Positions 7,571 through 18,900 of a stretch of 64,000 bases of DNA are shown here, piece by piece. The DNA is from Candidatus Opimibacter skivensis (GTDB lineage: Bacteria; Bacteroidota; Bacteroidia; Chitinophagales; Saprospiraceae): the NCBI GenBank assembly GCA_016721905.1, contig JADKHH010000026.1, positions 135,085-199,084 on the forward strand, given 5' to 3'. The notes beneath the pieces are model-generated. The model was not told where the DNA came from and did no database searches. It saw only the letters and a list, made by a program, of their open reading frames with translations. The position numbers and the translations under genes are program-made. Within the stretch, counting starts at the first letter, position 1. Each line of letters starts with the position of its first letter.

Positions 7571-10500
7571 CTATTGATTGTAAATCCCTGTCTGTCCAAT
7601 CACAATCAACTCACCACGATTTAATATGGTGCTGCCTCCGGTGCCTCCATCATGAATCTCAATATCCTGTAATTGCAAGCTTCCTGAATTGAGGATAACC
7701 CTGCCATCTATAGCAGTTCCAGAAATCAACTCCAGGTTTTGAATTTTGGCGCTAACGCCAAGCTTAACGTTCAAAAGCGAATGTGCACCATCACCCTGGA
7801 TCGTAATATTGTCCTGATCTGTTGCATAGATCGTTACATTTTTATCCAGTTGGATGGTATCGGATGTGATCAGCAACAGGGACAGACTCGAATCGAACTT
7901 GACTGTATCACCTGAGGAAATACAATTGGCCAAAACATATCTCAGTGATCCTACTCCACTGTCGGCATCTGTACTGACTATGTTTCCGCAGCCCATGCCC
8001 ACCCCGAATTCCGAAAACCCGGAAAGTCTGGTGGATGTAAGATTATTCAATGAAGCAGGTCCCATCATTGTCGCAGATCCCGAAGGCTGCCAATCACCAC
8101 CGGTTGGCCGCTTGATCAATCGAATATCAGATAAAGAAAATATCGGATCAACTCCATCATACGTAAAATTGCCTGCCTGTACCGCAATATCATACAAGCC
8201 AGAAGTACTATCTGCAATGATGCGCCAAAATCCATCGGGAGAAACGAATCCAATATCAATGCCTTGTTCATCCGCTACCGGAAGTCCTGACACACCCGGC
8301 TGCTGCATGAAAAACTGTGCTGTCAGATACCCGGCATGTGTGCTGTCAAATTCAATATCCATCATCCTTCTTATCAAACCGATCCCTATAGGCATTACAG
8401 CTTCCTGATCTGAGCCAGCACCCTCAAACCACCGCCTGAATGGCCCATTGACTATACCTCCGTCCCAGGTGGCCATCGATCCGTTGAAAGGATCCTCCGC
8501 CCACCATTGCGAATTCGATGGATCTGTACTGAGGATGCCCGCGTTCGTACTATCTCCCAGCGTGAGTAGTGCTGTACTACTCGTATTGATCCTTCCGCTT
8601 CGGATACGCAGAGTATTTCTTACACTTAGTGGCATCTCCAGGTTGAGACCACTAAAGGTATTGTCAGCGCGTAGCATCGTAATCTGGTTGTCTGCCTGTG
8701 TTGACGGAACAGGTGCATTGACATCAGGCCTGAAAAGTCCGGACCCATACAAGGTCTGGACGTTCTGGGTATTTGTGTAATGCTGTCCTATATCCATGTT
8801 ACCACAAAAAGATAGATTCCGGTTGAGTGAACTTGTAAACAAGCCATCATTACGCATACTGCCACTGATACCAAATCCACCTGTAAGCTCTGCATCTGGC
8901 ATGATCCACACATCCCTGCAGGATGTGAAATTTCCTGAAGAATGTGTCTGTCGTTTTTCTGATGCGTATCCGCCACCCACGATCAGGGAGTCGATCATCA
9001 TCAAACCGTAACCTGCTCCGCTGGTATGTATAGAAAATCCTGTAGATCCAAGGGTATCATCTCCACCACCGGTCATCACTGATCCATTCCAATCAATATT
9101 GAATTCATTTGCACCATTGTATAGAAAATCCCCCGGATCAAGTATCCGGATATTCAAATGGTCTGTGTATAGATTGGATGTTTGTATTCTGAAATAATCA
9201 TGATCAGGTGCACTGACTCCATCATTGCCATCGATGATGATCTCGCTATCCACACCGATTAAGGTACCACCTGGTTTACCATTGTCTGTATCGATCATCG
9301 TGAAATCATAACACCCATCCGGAAGGCAAATATTTTTAGTATACACAAAATTAGCTTGCACATATGGCCCCCCCTCCTGCACGATGGTGCCTGTCGAATC
9401 CGCGATCGTCCATGTGGTCTCATAAGGGAGGTTATCAATTTTGATCACTAATGTGATTTCATTTTCAAGACATGTATCGCCAACACAACTCTGGGTGCAG
9501 GTCGCATGATCAACCGCATACCTCATCACATTTCCAGGTTGCTCACCAAAGCCTTCCATAAAATTAATACCAACCTCTGTCAGATGACAATAAGACATCA
9601 CCGTACCTCCCAGCGGTGGCAGTTCTATCAAGGGCTCACAATTTCCCTCTGTGGTGTAGCACCCATCAATAGCGGTTTGATCACCATTCCAAATACAGGC
9701 ATGCGTGTGTCGCGAGCCCAGGGAGTGGCCGAGCTCATGCGCCATCACTTCCACAGACCACGAATAGGTCGGCACATTTGAAAACGAAGGATATATACCT
9801 GCATAACACAGGCTTAACTGCTGATTACTCTTGCAAAGACCATCGAGTTGGGATAGGCCGCCCTCAAACCTATACGAAAGTAAAATGCCCAGGTCTCCAT
9901 TGAAGGTGGGCCGCACTTCCTTAAATTTTTCAAGGGTTTGAATCATATCTCCTTGCGTATAAACACTAGGTGCGATCCACACCAGTATATCTGAAATCAC
10001 CATATCAATACTCTCCGCCACGTATAAGGCTGCCACCTGGTTGTAGAGCGCGGTTACATAATTGACGGTAGGTGTGAGCCCTCCTTTATCTTCAGTGATA
10101 TCATAGTCAATCTCCATATAGACCTGTATGCAATCACCAGCTGAACGATTGGAAGGTTTATAATGAATCTCTTCCTGCCGATAAGGTCTACCTTCATCTG
10201 ATGTTCCACATGTAAAAGGAAAATACTTTTGAAGATGAATATCATGATAGAGAATGTATTCATTTGTTTCATCCACTTTCCCCAATGTGAGATTTGAAGT
10301 TTTAGAAGATGATATCATTCCGACAATTTCGTCTTCGAAAATACTCAGTGTCACCATGCTTTGTGGATCTCCCTTAATATGTCCTCTATAATGCAAGGCA
10401 TGTTGAACCGGCACTTCACGCATATCAGGAGCCGTATGCACGACTGCATACTGCATAAACTGATCGGCACGTTCTAATTCCACTACAATATTAGTGCGTT

Positions 10501-13500
10501 GATCGGCGGGGATACTAAATGTGATATGCTGTTTTGGTGCATGCCAGAGGGATTTCAAGCGAGTCGTATCCACTGACAATAATTCATACGACTTTAGCTG
10601 TTCGGGAATGGCGATTGAATGTCTGTTCTCATTTCTTGTAAATAATTGAATAAGAATTTCCGGGCTTCTATCGGCACGCTTTGATACAGGTTGATCTGAT
10701 TGTATAGGAAGGCTTTCACCAACATATGCTCCGTCAGCCACACAAAAAGAAAAATGATCCACACTCAAAAATTTACCTCCGTCCCTGATGATAGAATCAT
10801 TGACGATGATATGATAATATCCCTGGCCATAGTTACAGCAGAGCCCATTGCCATCCATTTCTCCGCCTGCGCTTCCGAAATTAAACCCTCCATTGATTTC
10901 CAGTTTTGCATCCTCCAGCTTCAAAGAGCCTTCGGAGCAATTGAGGAGACAATTTGAAAAACCTGAACTAGTATCCTGAGAAGAAGCTCCCAGCGTCAGG
11001 TATCCATGCTCATCAATGGTCAGCGACCGCTGATAATAAATGGAAAGTGATCCGATCTGTGTCGTATCCTGCAAGCGAATCTGATGGTAGATATTCGTCT
11101 GCGCATTTCCTGGATTGTCAGGAGGTGGTTGTCCGCAGACCCAGGAGAATCCGGATGTCCATGCTCCATCATCCCTGGTATCATAACTGTCAAGGGGGAT
11201 GATAGGCAAAGGATACACAAATCGCGGCAAAGGAATATACTCCTCATTATCGAGCGTAATGGATTCACAGATCGCCTGAATGATATGATTCGTGTCCGCA
11301 TCACAGGCGATCTCCAGCACCAGGTATATAAAACGCTCATAATTATTAGCAGATGAATTGGACGGACCATACTTTTCTCCAATCAAGAGGAACTCACCAT
11401 TGAACTCAAGAACAGCTCCAGGGTTTTCTATGACCTCCCCGAACAAAGCCGGAGGCGGATACTCAGCCAGAGGATCATCGCCTGGCCTGCCAAAAGGCCT
11501 GAACGGCAGGTCTGCTGAATTATTAAAAGTCCAGACTTTTGTATCAACAAATACCCTGGCTGTCAAGATATCCGCCAGATCGGTGGTACCCGTTAGATTA
11601 AATTTCAGTTGTCGGATTGTCTTATTGAAATTGATACCCGACATATTCAAAGTTACCCGCACGACGGGTTGATTCCAGGTTCCTGCTGACACGACTGTAT
11701 CGTAAGGATAAGTGGAATAAGAACTTGAGTGGACGATCATTTTATCCCCAGGATCAAACATGCAAAATTCGAAAGTTCCAGTCGTATCGCTCTGCTCACC
11801 GGGGTACAACTCGATCATATATGTATTGCCTACAGTGAGATTATTTAGACTCAGTACTTCAGGCTGAAAATCTGCATGGGTATCATCAAACGTAGTTACG
11901 ATATCAAACACACCATTTTCGAGATGTCCTCCTGTGGTTGGGTTCCAGACTTTGATGGCGGGATCAAAACCTGCAGAAGTTGGGCTGACGACCATGGTGA
12001 TTGTCCTGGTGTGGGCTGTAAACGTATACCATACATTCGTTCGTCCAAAACTTTCCGTGGCATTGATTAAGGTACCGGGCACTCCACCAACACATTCGTT
12101 GGTGTAAGAGGGTATGATTGAAGTAGCATAAAGGCAATGGTCATTGGCAGGTGGATTTGTCACTTTAAGTGTAAACTCACCCCAATTATTTGGATTGATG
12201 ACATCGCTGGATTTTATTCGAACCAGATACTGACTGTCCACTTCCAGATCCTGCAATACAGCTATTCCCCCTCCACTGCCAACAGGACTTGAAAAACAAA
12301 GGAGTGGTTCACCCGGACAATGCCCTTTGAATACCTGACCAGATGCGACGACTCCAAAAGTTGGGCCAGCAATAAGTAAAAGTTTGTGGACGGGAGCAGC
12401 GGCCGTAAAACTGTACCAGACATCGTACTGATTAGCATTACAACTACCTCCGGTGATAGACGGCGTTGCACCTCTGGTATGGCCGACGACGCTCACTTCC
12501 TGATCCAACACCGGGGAGAATGAAATCGGAGCGTTGCATTCATCATGCGCGGGGCTTTCCATGATACAAATCGTAAAATCCTCCTGGAAATATTGATAGT
12601 TCGGTGATGGAAAAACAACGGCCCATATGCGGATGAGATACGTGTGTCCTACGATCAGGTTTTTAGCATACTTCAGGCTGTTGATAAACACACCATTACA
12701 TCCATCATACAGGGAGAAATTAAAATCACTGGTATTATCCGACTCAATAAGCATGTTGGGATTCGTGGCCACAAAGGAATACCAGACTTCATTTTTCACC
12801 CCTGCTCCGATCATACGCACCTGTGTGGAAAGTGTACAATCCTGGCCTTCATTGACCGGGATATTGATTGCATTGGTACAATAAATATTGGGTGGAGGCA
12901 CGGTGATCCCGAGACGGAAATTTCCCCTGCCGCTCCCATTTGCAGCACTATAGACCCTGAGGTAATATTCCTGTCCTGGCGTCAGTGTTGTGGCCAGTAA
13001 TTCGCCTCCATTTGAGCAAGCCATTGAATTGGATGAACAATTGCCATCAAATATTTCTATTACGGGAGTCACCATCGGTGAAGGGCTGATGGGAATGATG
13101 ACCATCAGGTGGGTGTCTTGTATCGCCGTAAACTTATACCAAAGGTCATCATCTGCATAATATCCGTTACAGCTACCTATTCCGGTCGATGGAAAAGAAT
13201 TAGCATTAGCCGGATAGGCAAACGTTATCCCGCTGACAGAATCAATCTGTATTGCATTTTCGCACAGATCATTTGCAATGGGCACCTTGACACAGACGGT
13301 CACATTCATCGGCGTACCTACTCCAGGCGCATCATACACACGGATAAAAAGCGTATCACCGATTGTCAGTCCGGTCAGTGTCAATTGTTCAGAACCAAAG
13401 GTCGTACTATCTGAACAAGCCAGCAATGTCATGGACGCGCATGTTCCATCAAATACATCTACTACACCATCTCCGTTCTGGCCAAAACTGGCTTCCACAC

Positions 13501-15955
13501 TATGCGTCGTCGCGGTCGTGACAAACTTATACCATAAATCAAAATATGGTGCTTCGGCGCAACTACTCTCGGGCGTAGTCGCTGCGTCAGCACCACCAAT
13601 ATTTTTCACAGGTGATGTAGGACATGTTGTTGTGGAGACCGGCACCAGCACAGCCGACTGGCATCCATTGTTAGTCTCCTCTGGAAATGAACCAACACAA
13701 ATCCGAAAGACTTGTCCCGCAGCAACAGTATCGGCAGGATACACCCTGATATAATACAGGCTGTCTATCTCCAGACCGGGCTGTCCCAGCGTACGCGTCA
13801 AACCAGGTAACACTTCCATGCATGCATAAAGAGAATCACCACAGGCTTGACCTCGCAATTCAACGATCATGGGCTGACATACATCTGCCATGACAGACCT
13901 GGCCGGACTCGTACCAGTGCCTCCACCAAAACAAAAATTGACAAAGGAAATGGAATGACTATGCTCAGTGGCAGTAAACTTAAACCAGACATCATCATCA
14001 GGAATTCCGGAACAAAGTGTCGCTGAAATACCCGAATCAGTTGCTCCATGAGTCGTATAGGTATCTGCATCACATTCGGCTGTAGGTGAAGGAATAATCT
14101 CCATTGCTGATATACATTCGTCTATGGGTGATTTCGTTTCGAATGAAAATTTCTGCCAGGGCGAGAATCGATCTTGTCCACAAATAGACCTCAGGTAAAA
14201 ATGATAAGGCCTTCCAGCTTCGAGATCTGTAAATACAACACTATCTCCGACCGTAAACAATGGAGAGGAGGGAGGATAGAATCCACCCGCAGATACAGCA
14301 TACTGAAAAGAGTCACTCAGCATGGTGGTCGCATTCCATTTCAGTACCACATGATTCAGCTCATTAGCGGCCACCACCAAACTATCAGGGGATGTGCATT
14401 GATAATGATCGATATAAATATTATCCACCCGGATATCAGCAGCGGTTGATCTCAGGCTGAAATAATAATCGCCGGTCGCTTGAGGTGTATAATAAATGGT
14501 CTTTTGTTGATACTCCGAGGATTCGCTCAGATTAACAACGGTATCCACCAGAACCATACTCTCCTTGTCAGGATAGAGGCTGGTGTATAGCTTGAGTGTC
14601 TTTCCATCAGATCCATAGTCCATGGAGATGATATAGGTTGAATCCTGTTGCAGTGGAAGGACAGGTAAAAACAACCAATCATCGTTGATGAAATTGCCAT
14701 CATAAGGAATGACCAGCCCAACGGGTTGTGAAGCTCCGGATTCATCATCAGTCACCCAGGTCTTTGTATCCGGATGATTATTCAACCTTGAAATACAGCC
14801 TGGCAGATTGGGAACAGGCGCATCATCGAAGTCTTCAAAATACGGGAGTGTAAAGGCATTACACAATGTCACCAGCGGATATGTCTTCCAGGCACTCGAC
14901 AAACCCGGATTGCATTTGGTGCGAATATGAAAATAATAAGATAAGCCCGGTGATAGCCCCGACATTGTAAATGTTGTGTCTTGTGTGATGGTCCCATTAG
15001 CCGGTGGTGTCGCAGAAGTTGTCAGGGCATATTCGAATTCAGGTTCGGAGATATTGATTGGCGAAGGCCAAATCAATGAACAGGAATCCTGCGTGACATA
15101 TGCATGCAACAATTGGGGGATAGCGGGACAGGCAGCTGGAGACCAATGAAAATTAAGGCCAAATTCAGGTGGAATGGAGGTGGATTGCATGGCACAGTCA
15201 TCCGTGTACGCCAGGCCAGTTGTAGTTTGATTCCAATTTCTGTTGGCAGGTGTCTTGCGGTTATTAAAATCACTCAGGTAAAATCCTCCCAGTCCGATAT
15301 TACAAAACGAGCTGCTGTTATATCCTAGGATAGCCACTTCTCCATACCGGATATCAATAGAATGATCGAGGGCATTGAGTCTTATTTCAAAATTGACGCT
15401 TGTATAGTTTGTACCTGAGGATTGAAATAGTTTATAGTTTTTCCATTTGATGATGAGCGTCATGTCTGTTGAATCACCTGTGATATCATAGGCCAATGAT
15501 GATGAAGTTCCATTTCCAATCAGGTTGGCATCGAATCCAACTATTCTTGCCCGAAGTGTATCATTAGCAGGACCGATTTTTTCTAAAGGTTGATATTGCA
15601 ATTGCCCTATATCGACGGCCTCGTTGCCATACTGGCTTCTGCCAAGGCCAATCCATCCGCTGTTCATAACACCAAAACGATCATACGCTACGCCCCTATA
15701 CATAAAATTGAATCCGATGGGAAATCCTGGGCCAGTCGTCGCCGTAGTGCTGCCAGCAGGTAGTGAAGGATCCACAAAAGAGCGCAGACCTGTATTGGAC
15801 TCTGTGCCAAGCACGATTCCATGACTCGACTGACTAAAAGACTGCACGCTCTGGGTAAACAAATAAGTATTCGTCTGCGCATATCCGACACCGGCCGTGC
15901 AACAGAAAAAAAGACAAGCAACAATCCTTGCTAAACAAAAGCTATGTTGGTGCAT
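7571..15955 (-). CDS. Giant secreted M12B-like metalloprotease/adhesin
   Basis: About 2,794 residues. The open frame reaches a TTG at 15997, but ATG 15953-15955 gives a clean signal peptide ending GVGYAQ. Approximate order: a PorT-secreted-type N-terminal beta domain; FN3 (~290-360); a MAM-like module (CNAFTLPYFEDFDD, ~365); FN3 (~520-615); six PPC-like repeats starting N/D-x-C-x-x-A and ending W-Y-x-F-T-A (~610-1400); a BNR-neuraminidase N-terminal-like domain; a reprolysin-like pro-region; then a zinc protease with HELGHSLGSRH (His2073, Glu2074, His2077, His2083) and Met-turn VMSYC. The C-terminus is a beta-helix-like domain (GSLRYVLANC onward) without an obvious T9SS sorting domain, unlike other exported proteins here. 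It lies 42 bases downstream of the repeat protein, probably in one operon. Confidence 0.88.
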   Translation of the reverse strand: MHQHSFCLARIVACLFFCCTAGVGYAQTNTYLFTQSVQSFSQSSHGIVLGTESNTGLRSFVDPSLPAGSTTATTGPGFPIGFNFMYRGVAYDRFGVMNSGWIGLGRSQYGNEAVDIGQLQYQPLEKIGPANDTLRARIVGFDANLIGNGTSSSLAYDITGDSTDMTLIIKWKNYKLFQSSGTNYTSVNFEIRLNALDHSIDIRYGEVAILGYNSSSFCNIGLGGFYLSDFNNRKTPANRNWNQTTTGLAYTDDCAMQSTSIPPEFGLNFHWSPAACPAIPQLLHAYVTQDSCSLIWPSPINISEPEFEYALTTSATPPANGTITQDTTFTMSGLSPGLSYYFHIRTKCNPGLSSAWKTYPLVTLCNAFTLPYFEDFDDAPVPNLPGCISRLNNHPDTKTWVTDDESGASQPVGLVIPYDGNFINDDWLFLPVLPLQQDSTYIISMDYGSDGKTLKLYTSLYPDKESMVLVDTVVNLSESSEYQQKTIYYTPQATGDYYFSLRSTAADIRVDNIYIDHYQCTSPDSLVVAANELNHVVLKWNATTMLSDSFQYAVSAGGFYPPSSPLFTVGDSVVFTDLEAGRPYHFYLRSICGQDRFSPWQKFSFETKSPIDECISAMEIIPSPTAECDADTYTTHGATDSGISATLCSGIPDDDVWFKFTATEHSHSISFVNFCFGGGTGTSPARSVMADVCQPMIVELRGQACGDSLYACMEVLPGLTRTLGQPGLEIDSLYYIRVYPADTVAAGQVFRICVGSFPEETNNGCQSAVLVPVSTTTCPTSPVKNIGGADAATTPESSCAEAPYFDLWYKFVTTATTHSVEASFGQNGDGVVDVFDGTCASMTLLACSDSTTFGSEQLTLTGLTIGDTLFIRVYDAPGVGTPMNVTVCVKVPIANDLCENAIQIDSVSGITFAYPANANSFPSTGIGSCNGYYADDDLWYKFTAIQDTHLMVIIPISPSPMVTPVIEIFDGNCSSNSMACSNGGELLATTLTPGQEYYLRVYSAANGSGRGNFRLGITVPPPNIYCTNAINIPVNEGQDCTLSTQVRMIGAGVKNEVWYSFVATNPNMLIESDNTSDFNFSLYDGCNGVFINSLKYAKNLIVGHTYLIRIWAVVFPSPNYQYFQEDFTICIMESPAHDECNAPISFSPVLDQEVSVVGHTRGATPSITGGSCNANQYDVWYSFTAAAPVHKLLLIAGPTFGVVASGQVFKGHCPGEPLLCFSSPVGSGGGIAVLQDLEVDSQYLVRIKSSDVINPNNWGEFTLKVTNPPANDHCLYATSIIPSYTNECVGGVPGTLINATESFGRTNVWYTFTAHTRTITMVVSPTSAGFDPAIKVWNPTTGGHLENGVFDIVTTFDDTHADFQPEVLSLNNLTVGNTYMIELYPGEQSDTTGTFEFCMFDPGDKMIVHSSSYSTYPYDTVVSAGTWNQPVVRVTLNMSGINFNKTIRQLKFNLTGTTDLADILTARVFVDTKVWTFNNSADLPFRPFGRPGDDPLAEYPPPALFGEVIENPGAVLEFNGEFLLIGEKYGPSNSSANNYERFIYLVLEIACDADTNHIIQAICESITLDNEEYIPLPRFVYPLPIIPLDSYDTRDDGAWTSGFSWVCGQPPPDNPGNAQTNIYHQIRLQDTTQIGSLSIYYQRSLTIDEHGYLTLGASSQDTSSGFSNCLLNCSEGSLKLEDAKLEINGGFNFGSAGGEMDGNGLCCNYGQGYYHIIVNDSIIRDGGKFLSVDHFSFCVADGAYVGESLPIQSDQPVSKRADRSPEILIQLFTRNENRHSIAIPEQLKSYELLSVDTTRLKSLWHAPKQHITFSIPADQRTNIVVELERADQFMQYAVVHTAPDMREVPVQHALHYRGHIKGDPQSMVTLSIFEDEIVGMISSSKTSNLTLGKVDETNEYILYHDIHLQKYFPFTCGTSDEGRPYRQEEIHYKPSNRSAGDCIQVYMEIDYDITEDKGGLTPTVNYVTALYNQVAALYVAESIDMVISDILVWIAPSVYTQGDMIQTLEKFKEVRPTFNGDLGILLSYRFEGGLSQLDGLCKSNQQLSLCYAGIYPSFSNVPTYSWSVEVMAHELGHSLGSRHTHACIWNGDQTAIDGCYTTEGNCEPLIELPPLGGTVMSYCHLTEVGINFMEGFGEQPGNVMRYAVDHATCTQSCVGDTCLENEITLVIKIDNLPYETTWTIADSTGTIVQEGGPYVQANFVYTKNICLPDGCYDFTMIDTDNGKPGGTLIGVDSEIIIDGNDGVSAPDHDYFRIQTSNLYTDHLNIRILDPGDFLYNGANEFNIDWNGSVMTGGGDDTLGSTGFSIHTSGAGYGLMMIDSLIVGGGYASEKRQTHSSGNFTSCRDVWIMPDAELTGGFGISGSMRNDGLFTSSLNRNLSFCGNMDIGQHYTNTQNVQTLYGSGLFRPDVNAPVPSTQADNQITMLRADNTFSGLNLEMPLSVRNTLRIRSGRINTSSTALLTLGDSTNAGILSTDPSNSQWWAEDPFNGSMATWDGGIVNGPFRRWFEGAGSDQEAVMPIGIGLIRRMMDIEFDSTHAGYLTAQFFMQQPGVSGLPVADEQGIDIGFVSPDGFWRIIADSTSGLYDIAVQAGNFTYDGVDPIFSLSDIRLIKRPTGGDWQPSGSATMMGPASLNNLTSTRLSGFSEFGVGMGCGNIVSTDADSGVGSLRYVLANCISSGDTVKFDSSLSLLLITSDTIQLDKNVTIYATDQDNITIQGDGAHSLLNVKLGVSAKIQNLELISGTAIDGRVILNSGSLQLQDIEIHDGGTGGSTILNRGELIVIGQTGIYNQ

Positions 15956-15997
15956 AGGTGACAGATTTACGCCGGGCAATTTGATAGGATGATTCAA

Positions 15998-18900
15998 TTA
16001 TTTTCTGGCAGCTATCTGGCGTTGGATCGTATCCAGTGTTGCCTCCAGTGCATCAACCTTTCCTTCGAGATGCTTGAGTTGATCTACTTCATCCTGTAAA
16101 GCCAGGATCATAGCTTCTTTTTCCTGCAATTGCAAGTTGAGCTCCTGGATGGCTCTCAGCGCAATACCTGCGGGATCAATGGTACTGATACTGACCTCAT
16201 CCGCCCCCAATTTGAAAATGCGGTAGAAATCTTGTGCCGTCGGACCGATATGGTAATCCTCACTCCCTTTATATTTCCATCTGGTGATCGGCAACTTCAT
16301 CACTTGCTCTAATATGGTAGCGCCTTTCACTTGCGTAAAATCTTCCTTCTTGTTTGCATCCGAAACATTGGTCCACGTTCCTGTCAACCCGAGATAAGCA
16401 CCGTTACCGTTGGTGCTGTTATTACCAACGACTATAGCTTTAGCTTCAGAAGCAGTCGTTCCAAACGCCCAGCGGTTGACACTGGTATTGCCAAAGACCA
16501 TCATATTGCTGGTGCTGACCTTGGCGAGATATCCGATTGCTGTGGAATTGACAATGGCCTGGTTGTTGACATCTGTCCATGCGCCGATAAGGGTGTTATT
16601 TGAACCTGTGGTGAGTGTGAAGGCACCTGCATGACCGACAATGGTATTCTGCTGGCCTGTAGTAGATGTGCTGGAACTAAAAGAGCCTATACACACATTC
16701 CTGCTGCCGGTTGTATTGGCATCTGCAGCTCCAGCGCCGAGCGCCACGTTAAAAATTCCTGAGGTGTTTTCCTGGAGTGCGACTACACCAACAGCAGTGT
16801 TGGAATAACCGGTGGTGTTCTCGTAGAGTGCTTCATCTCCGATGGCTGTGTTTTCAGATCCGGTTGAATTTGATTTAAGGGCATCTGCGGAGATTGCTGT
16901 GTTGCTGTAACCTGTCACATTATTTTGAAGGGCCTTAGAACCAACCGCAGTATTCGCATTACCGGTCTTATTCGTGTACAAGGCTTGTTCTCCAACTCCT
17001 GTATTCCACTTACCTGAGGTATTTGACTTGAGGGCCTCATAGCCTGTTGCGGTATTCTTATAACCGGTTTTATTGCTCACCAATGCAGCGTAACCGGAAG
17101 CGGTGTTGTTATAGCCTGTGGTATTTTCGCGCAAGGCACCAGCTCCAATCGATGTATTGTAATTACCCGTCGTATTCTCTTTTAAGGCTACTATACCCAC
17201 GGCCGTATTTGAGATGCCGGTTGTATTGTTGCGTAAAGCTTCGAGACCAGTAGCGGTATTATAACTTCCAATTGAATTTTTATGCAGGGCATAGCTGCCA
17301 ATGGCCGTGTTCTGGTTTCCGATCGTGTTATCTTCAAGTGTGTGATTGCCTAACGCTGTATTTTGAGCCCCAAGCGTATTACTGTACATCGCATTAAAAC
17401 CTATCGCAGTGTTAAACGATCCAGTCAGGTTTCCACTCAGCGCACTTACCCCAAAGGCATTATTTTCTATGCCGCCTATATTAGAATAAAGGCTAAAGGC
17501 ACCTGTAGCTGTATTGTTGTATCCATACACATTTTGAAACATGGCATTGTGACCTACCGCTGTATTGGTGTCGCCTACAATATTATTCCTGAGTGAGTTT
17601 GCTCCAAGGGCAGCATTGAAAAGTCCAGTCGTATTGTTTTGTAATGAATTGGTTCCGATGGCGACATTTGCCTGACCTGTTGTATTGTTCCTTAATGCAT
17701 CGCTACCCAGAGCTGCATTACCATAACCTGTCGTATTGGCTGCAAGTGCATCGGCACCTATTGCGGTATTGATATACCCTTCTGTATTACTGACCAGCGT
17801 CTTAAAACCAACGGCGGTATTGGAATAGCCTCCTTGATTAAAAGCCAGGGAAGAAGAACCGATGGCAGTATTTTCGTCGCCATCATTATAGAACATGGCC
17901 GAATCGCCTATGGCTACATTGTCAATAGCATATGGGCTGTTGGCCAATGCATAACTACCAATAGCAACATTGCCGCTACCTTCTTCATTAAAAAACATCG
18001 CGGAAAGGCCAATGGCGGTGTTTTTGCTTCCTGAAATATTTCGTCTCAGCGCACTGGCACCTAATGAAGTATTTCCCGTTCCTTCAGTATTATCGATCAT
18101 GGACTTGGTACCTACGGCTGTATTCGCATATCCGGTTGTATTGTTTCTTAAGTTAGAAGTGCCCACTGCTGTATTTGCAGTTCCATGATACTCCTCGATA
18201 GCCCCGAGACCATTATAGTGCAGCGCCGAATCACCTATCGCCACATTATTACTTCTGTCAGTCGATTGCGCCAGTGCATCGATACCGATAGCGATATTGG
18301 CGGAGCCATGCGCATTAGATTCCAGTGCATTGTTTCCTATAGCAATATTGTTATTGCCATCCTGATTAAATACTAAACTTTGCCCGCCGATGGATACGTT
18401 TCTATTACCGGTTGTGTTATTGAGCAAGGTGGCATCACCGACTGATACATTATGTTCGCCTGTGGTATTATTGGTCATGGCTCCTGCACCGATAGCTATA
18501 TTCATGCCACCTGTTGTATTCAATTTTAATGCCTCTACACCTAGAGCCAGGTTAGAACTCCCCGTTATATTAGCACTTAATGAGAAATTCCCGATCGCCA
18601 GATTATCCTCACCTGCAGTATTGATCTGTAGTGCTTTTGTTCCAACTGCAAGATTATTTTCACCTTCCAGGTTTGCATACAAGGCGGAATCGCCGATGGC
18701 AATCTGATTGCTTAACGTTTCACTATAATAAAGTGCGCTACCACCAATAGCTATATTTGAATTACCAGTCGTATTTCTGGTTAATGGCGTAAAGCCGACG
18801 CCAATATTTGACTGCCCTGTTGTATTTCCCTCTAAGGCATAAGCTCCAAATGCAGTATTCACATCACCGGAAGTGTTATGATACAAAGTGTTTGCCCCTA

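Noticed and set aside
8000..15900. Plus-strand frames of 60-180 codons inside the giant gene
   Set aside because: Shadows of the minus-strand gene; low-complexity text and no signal or domain.
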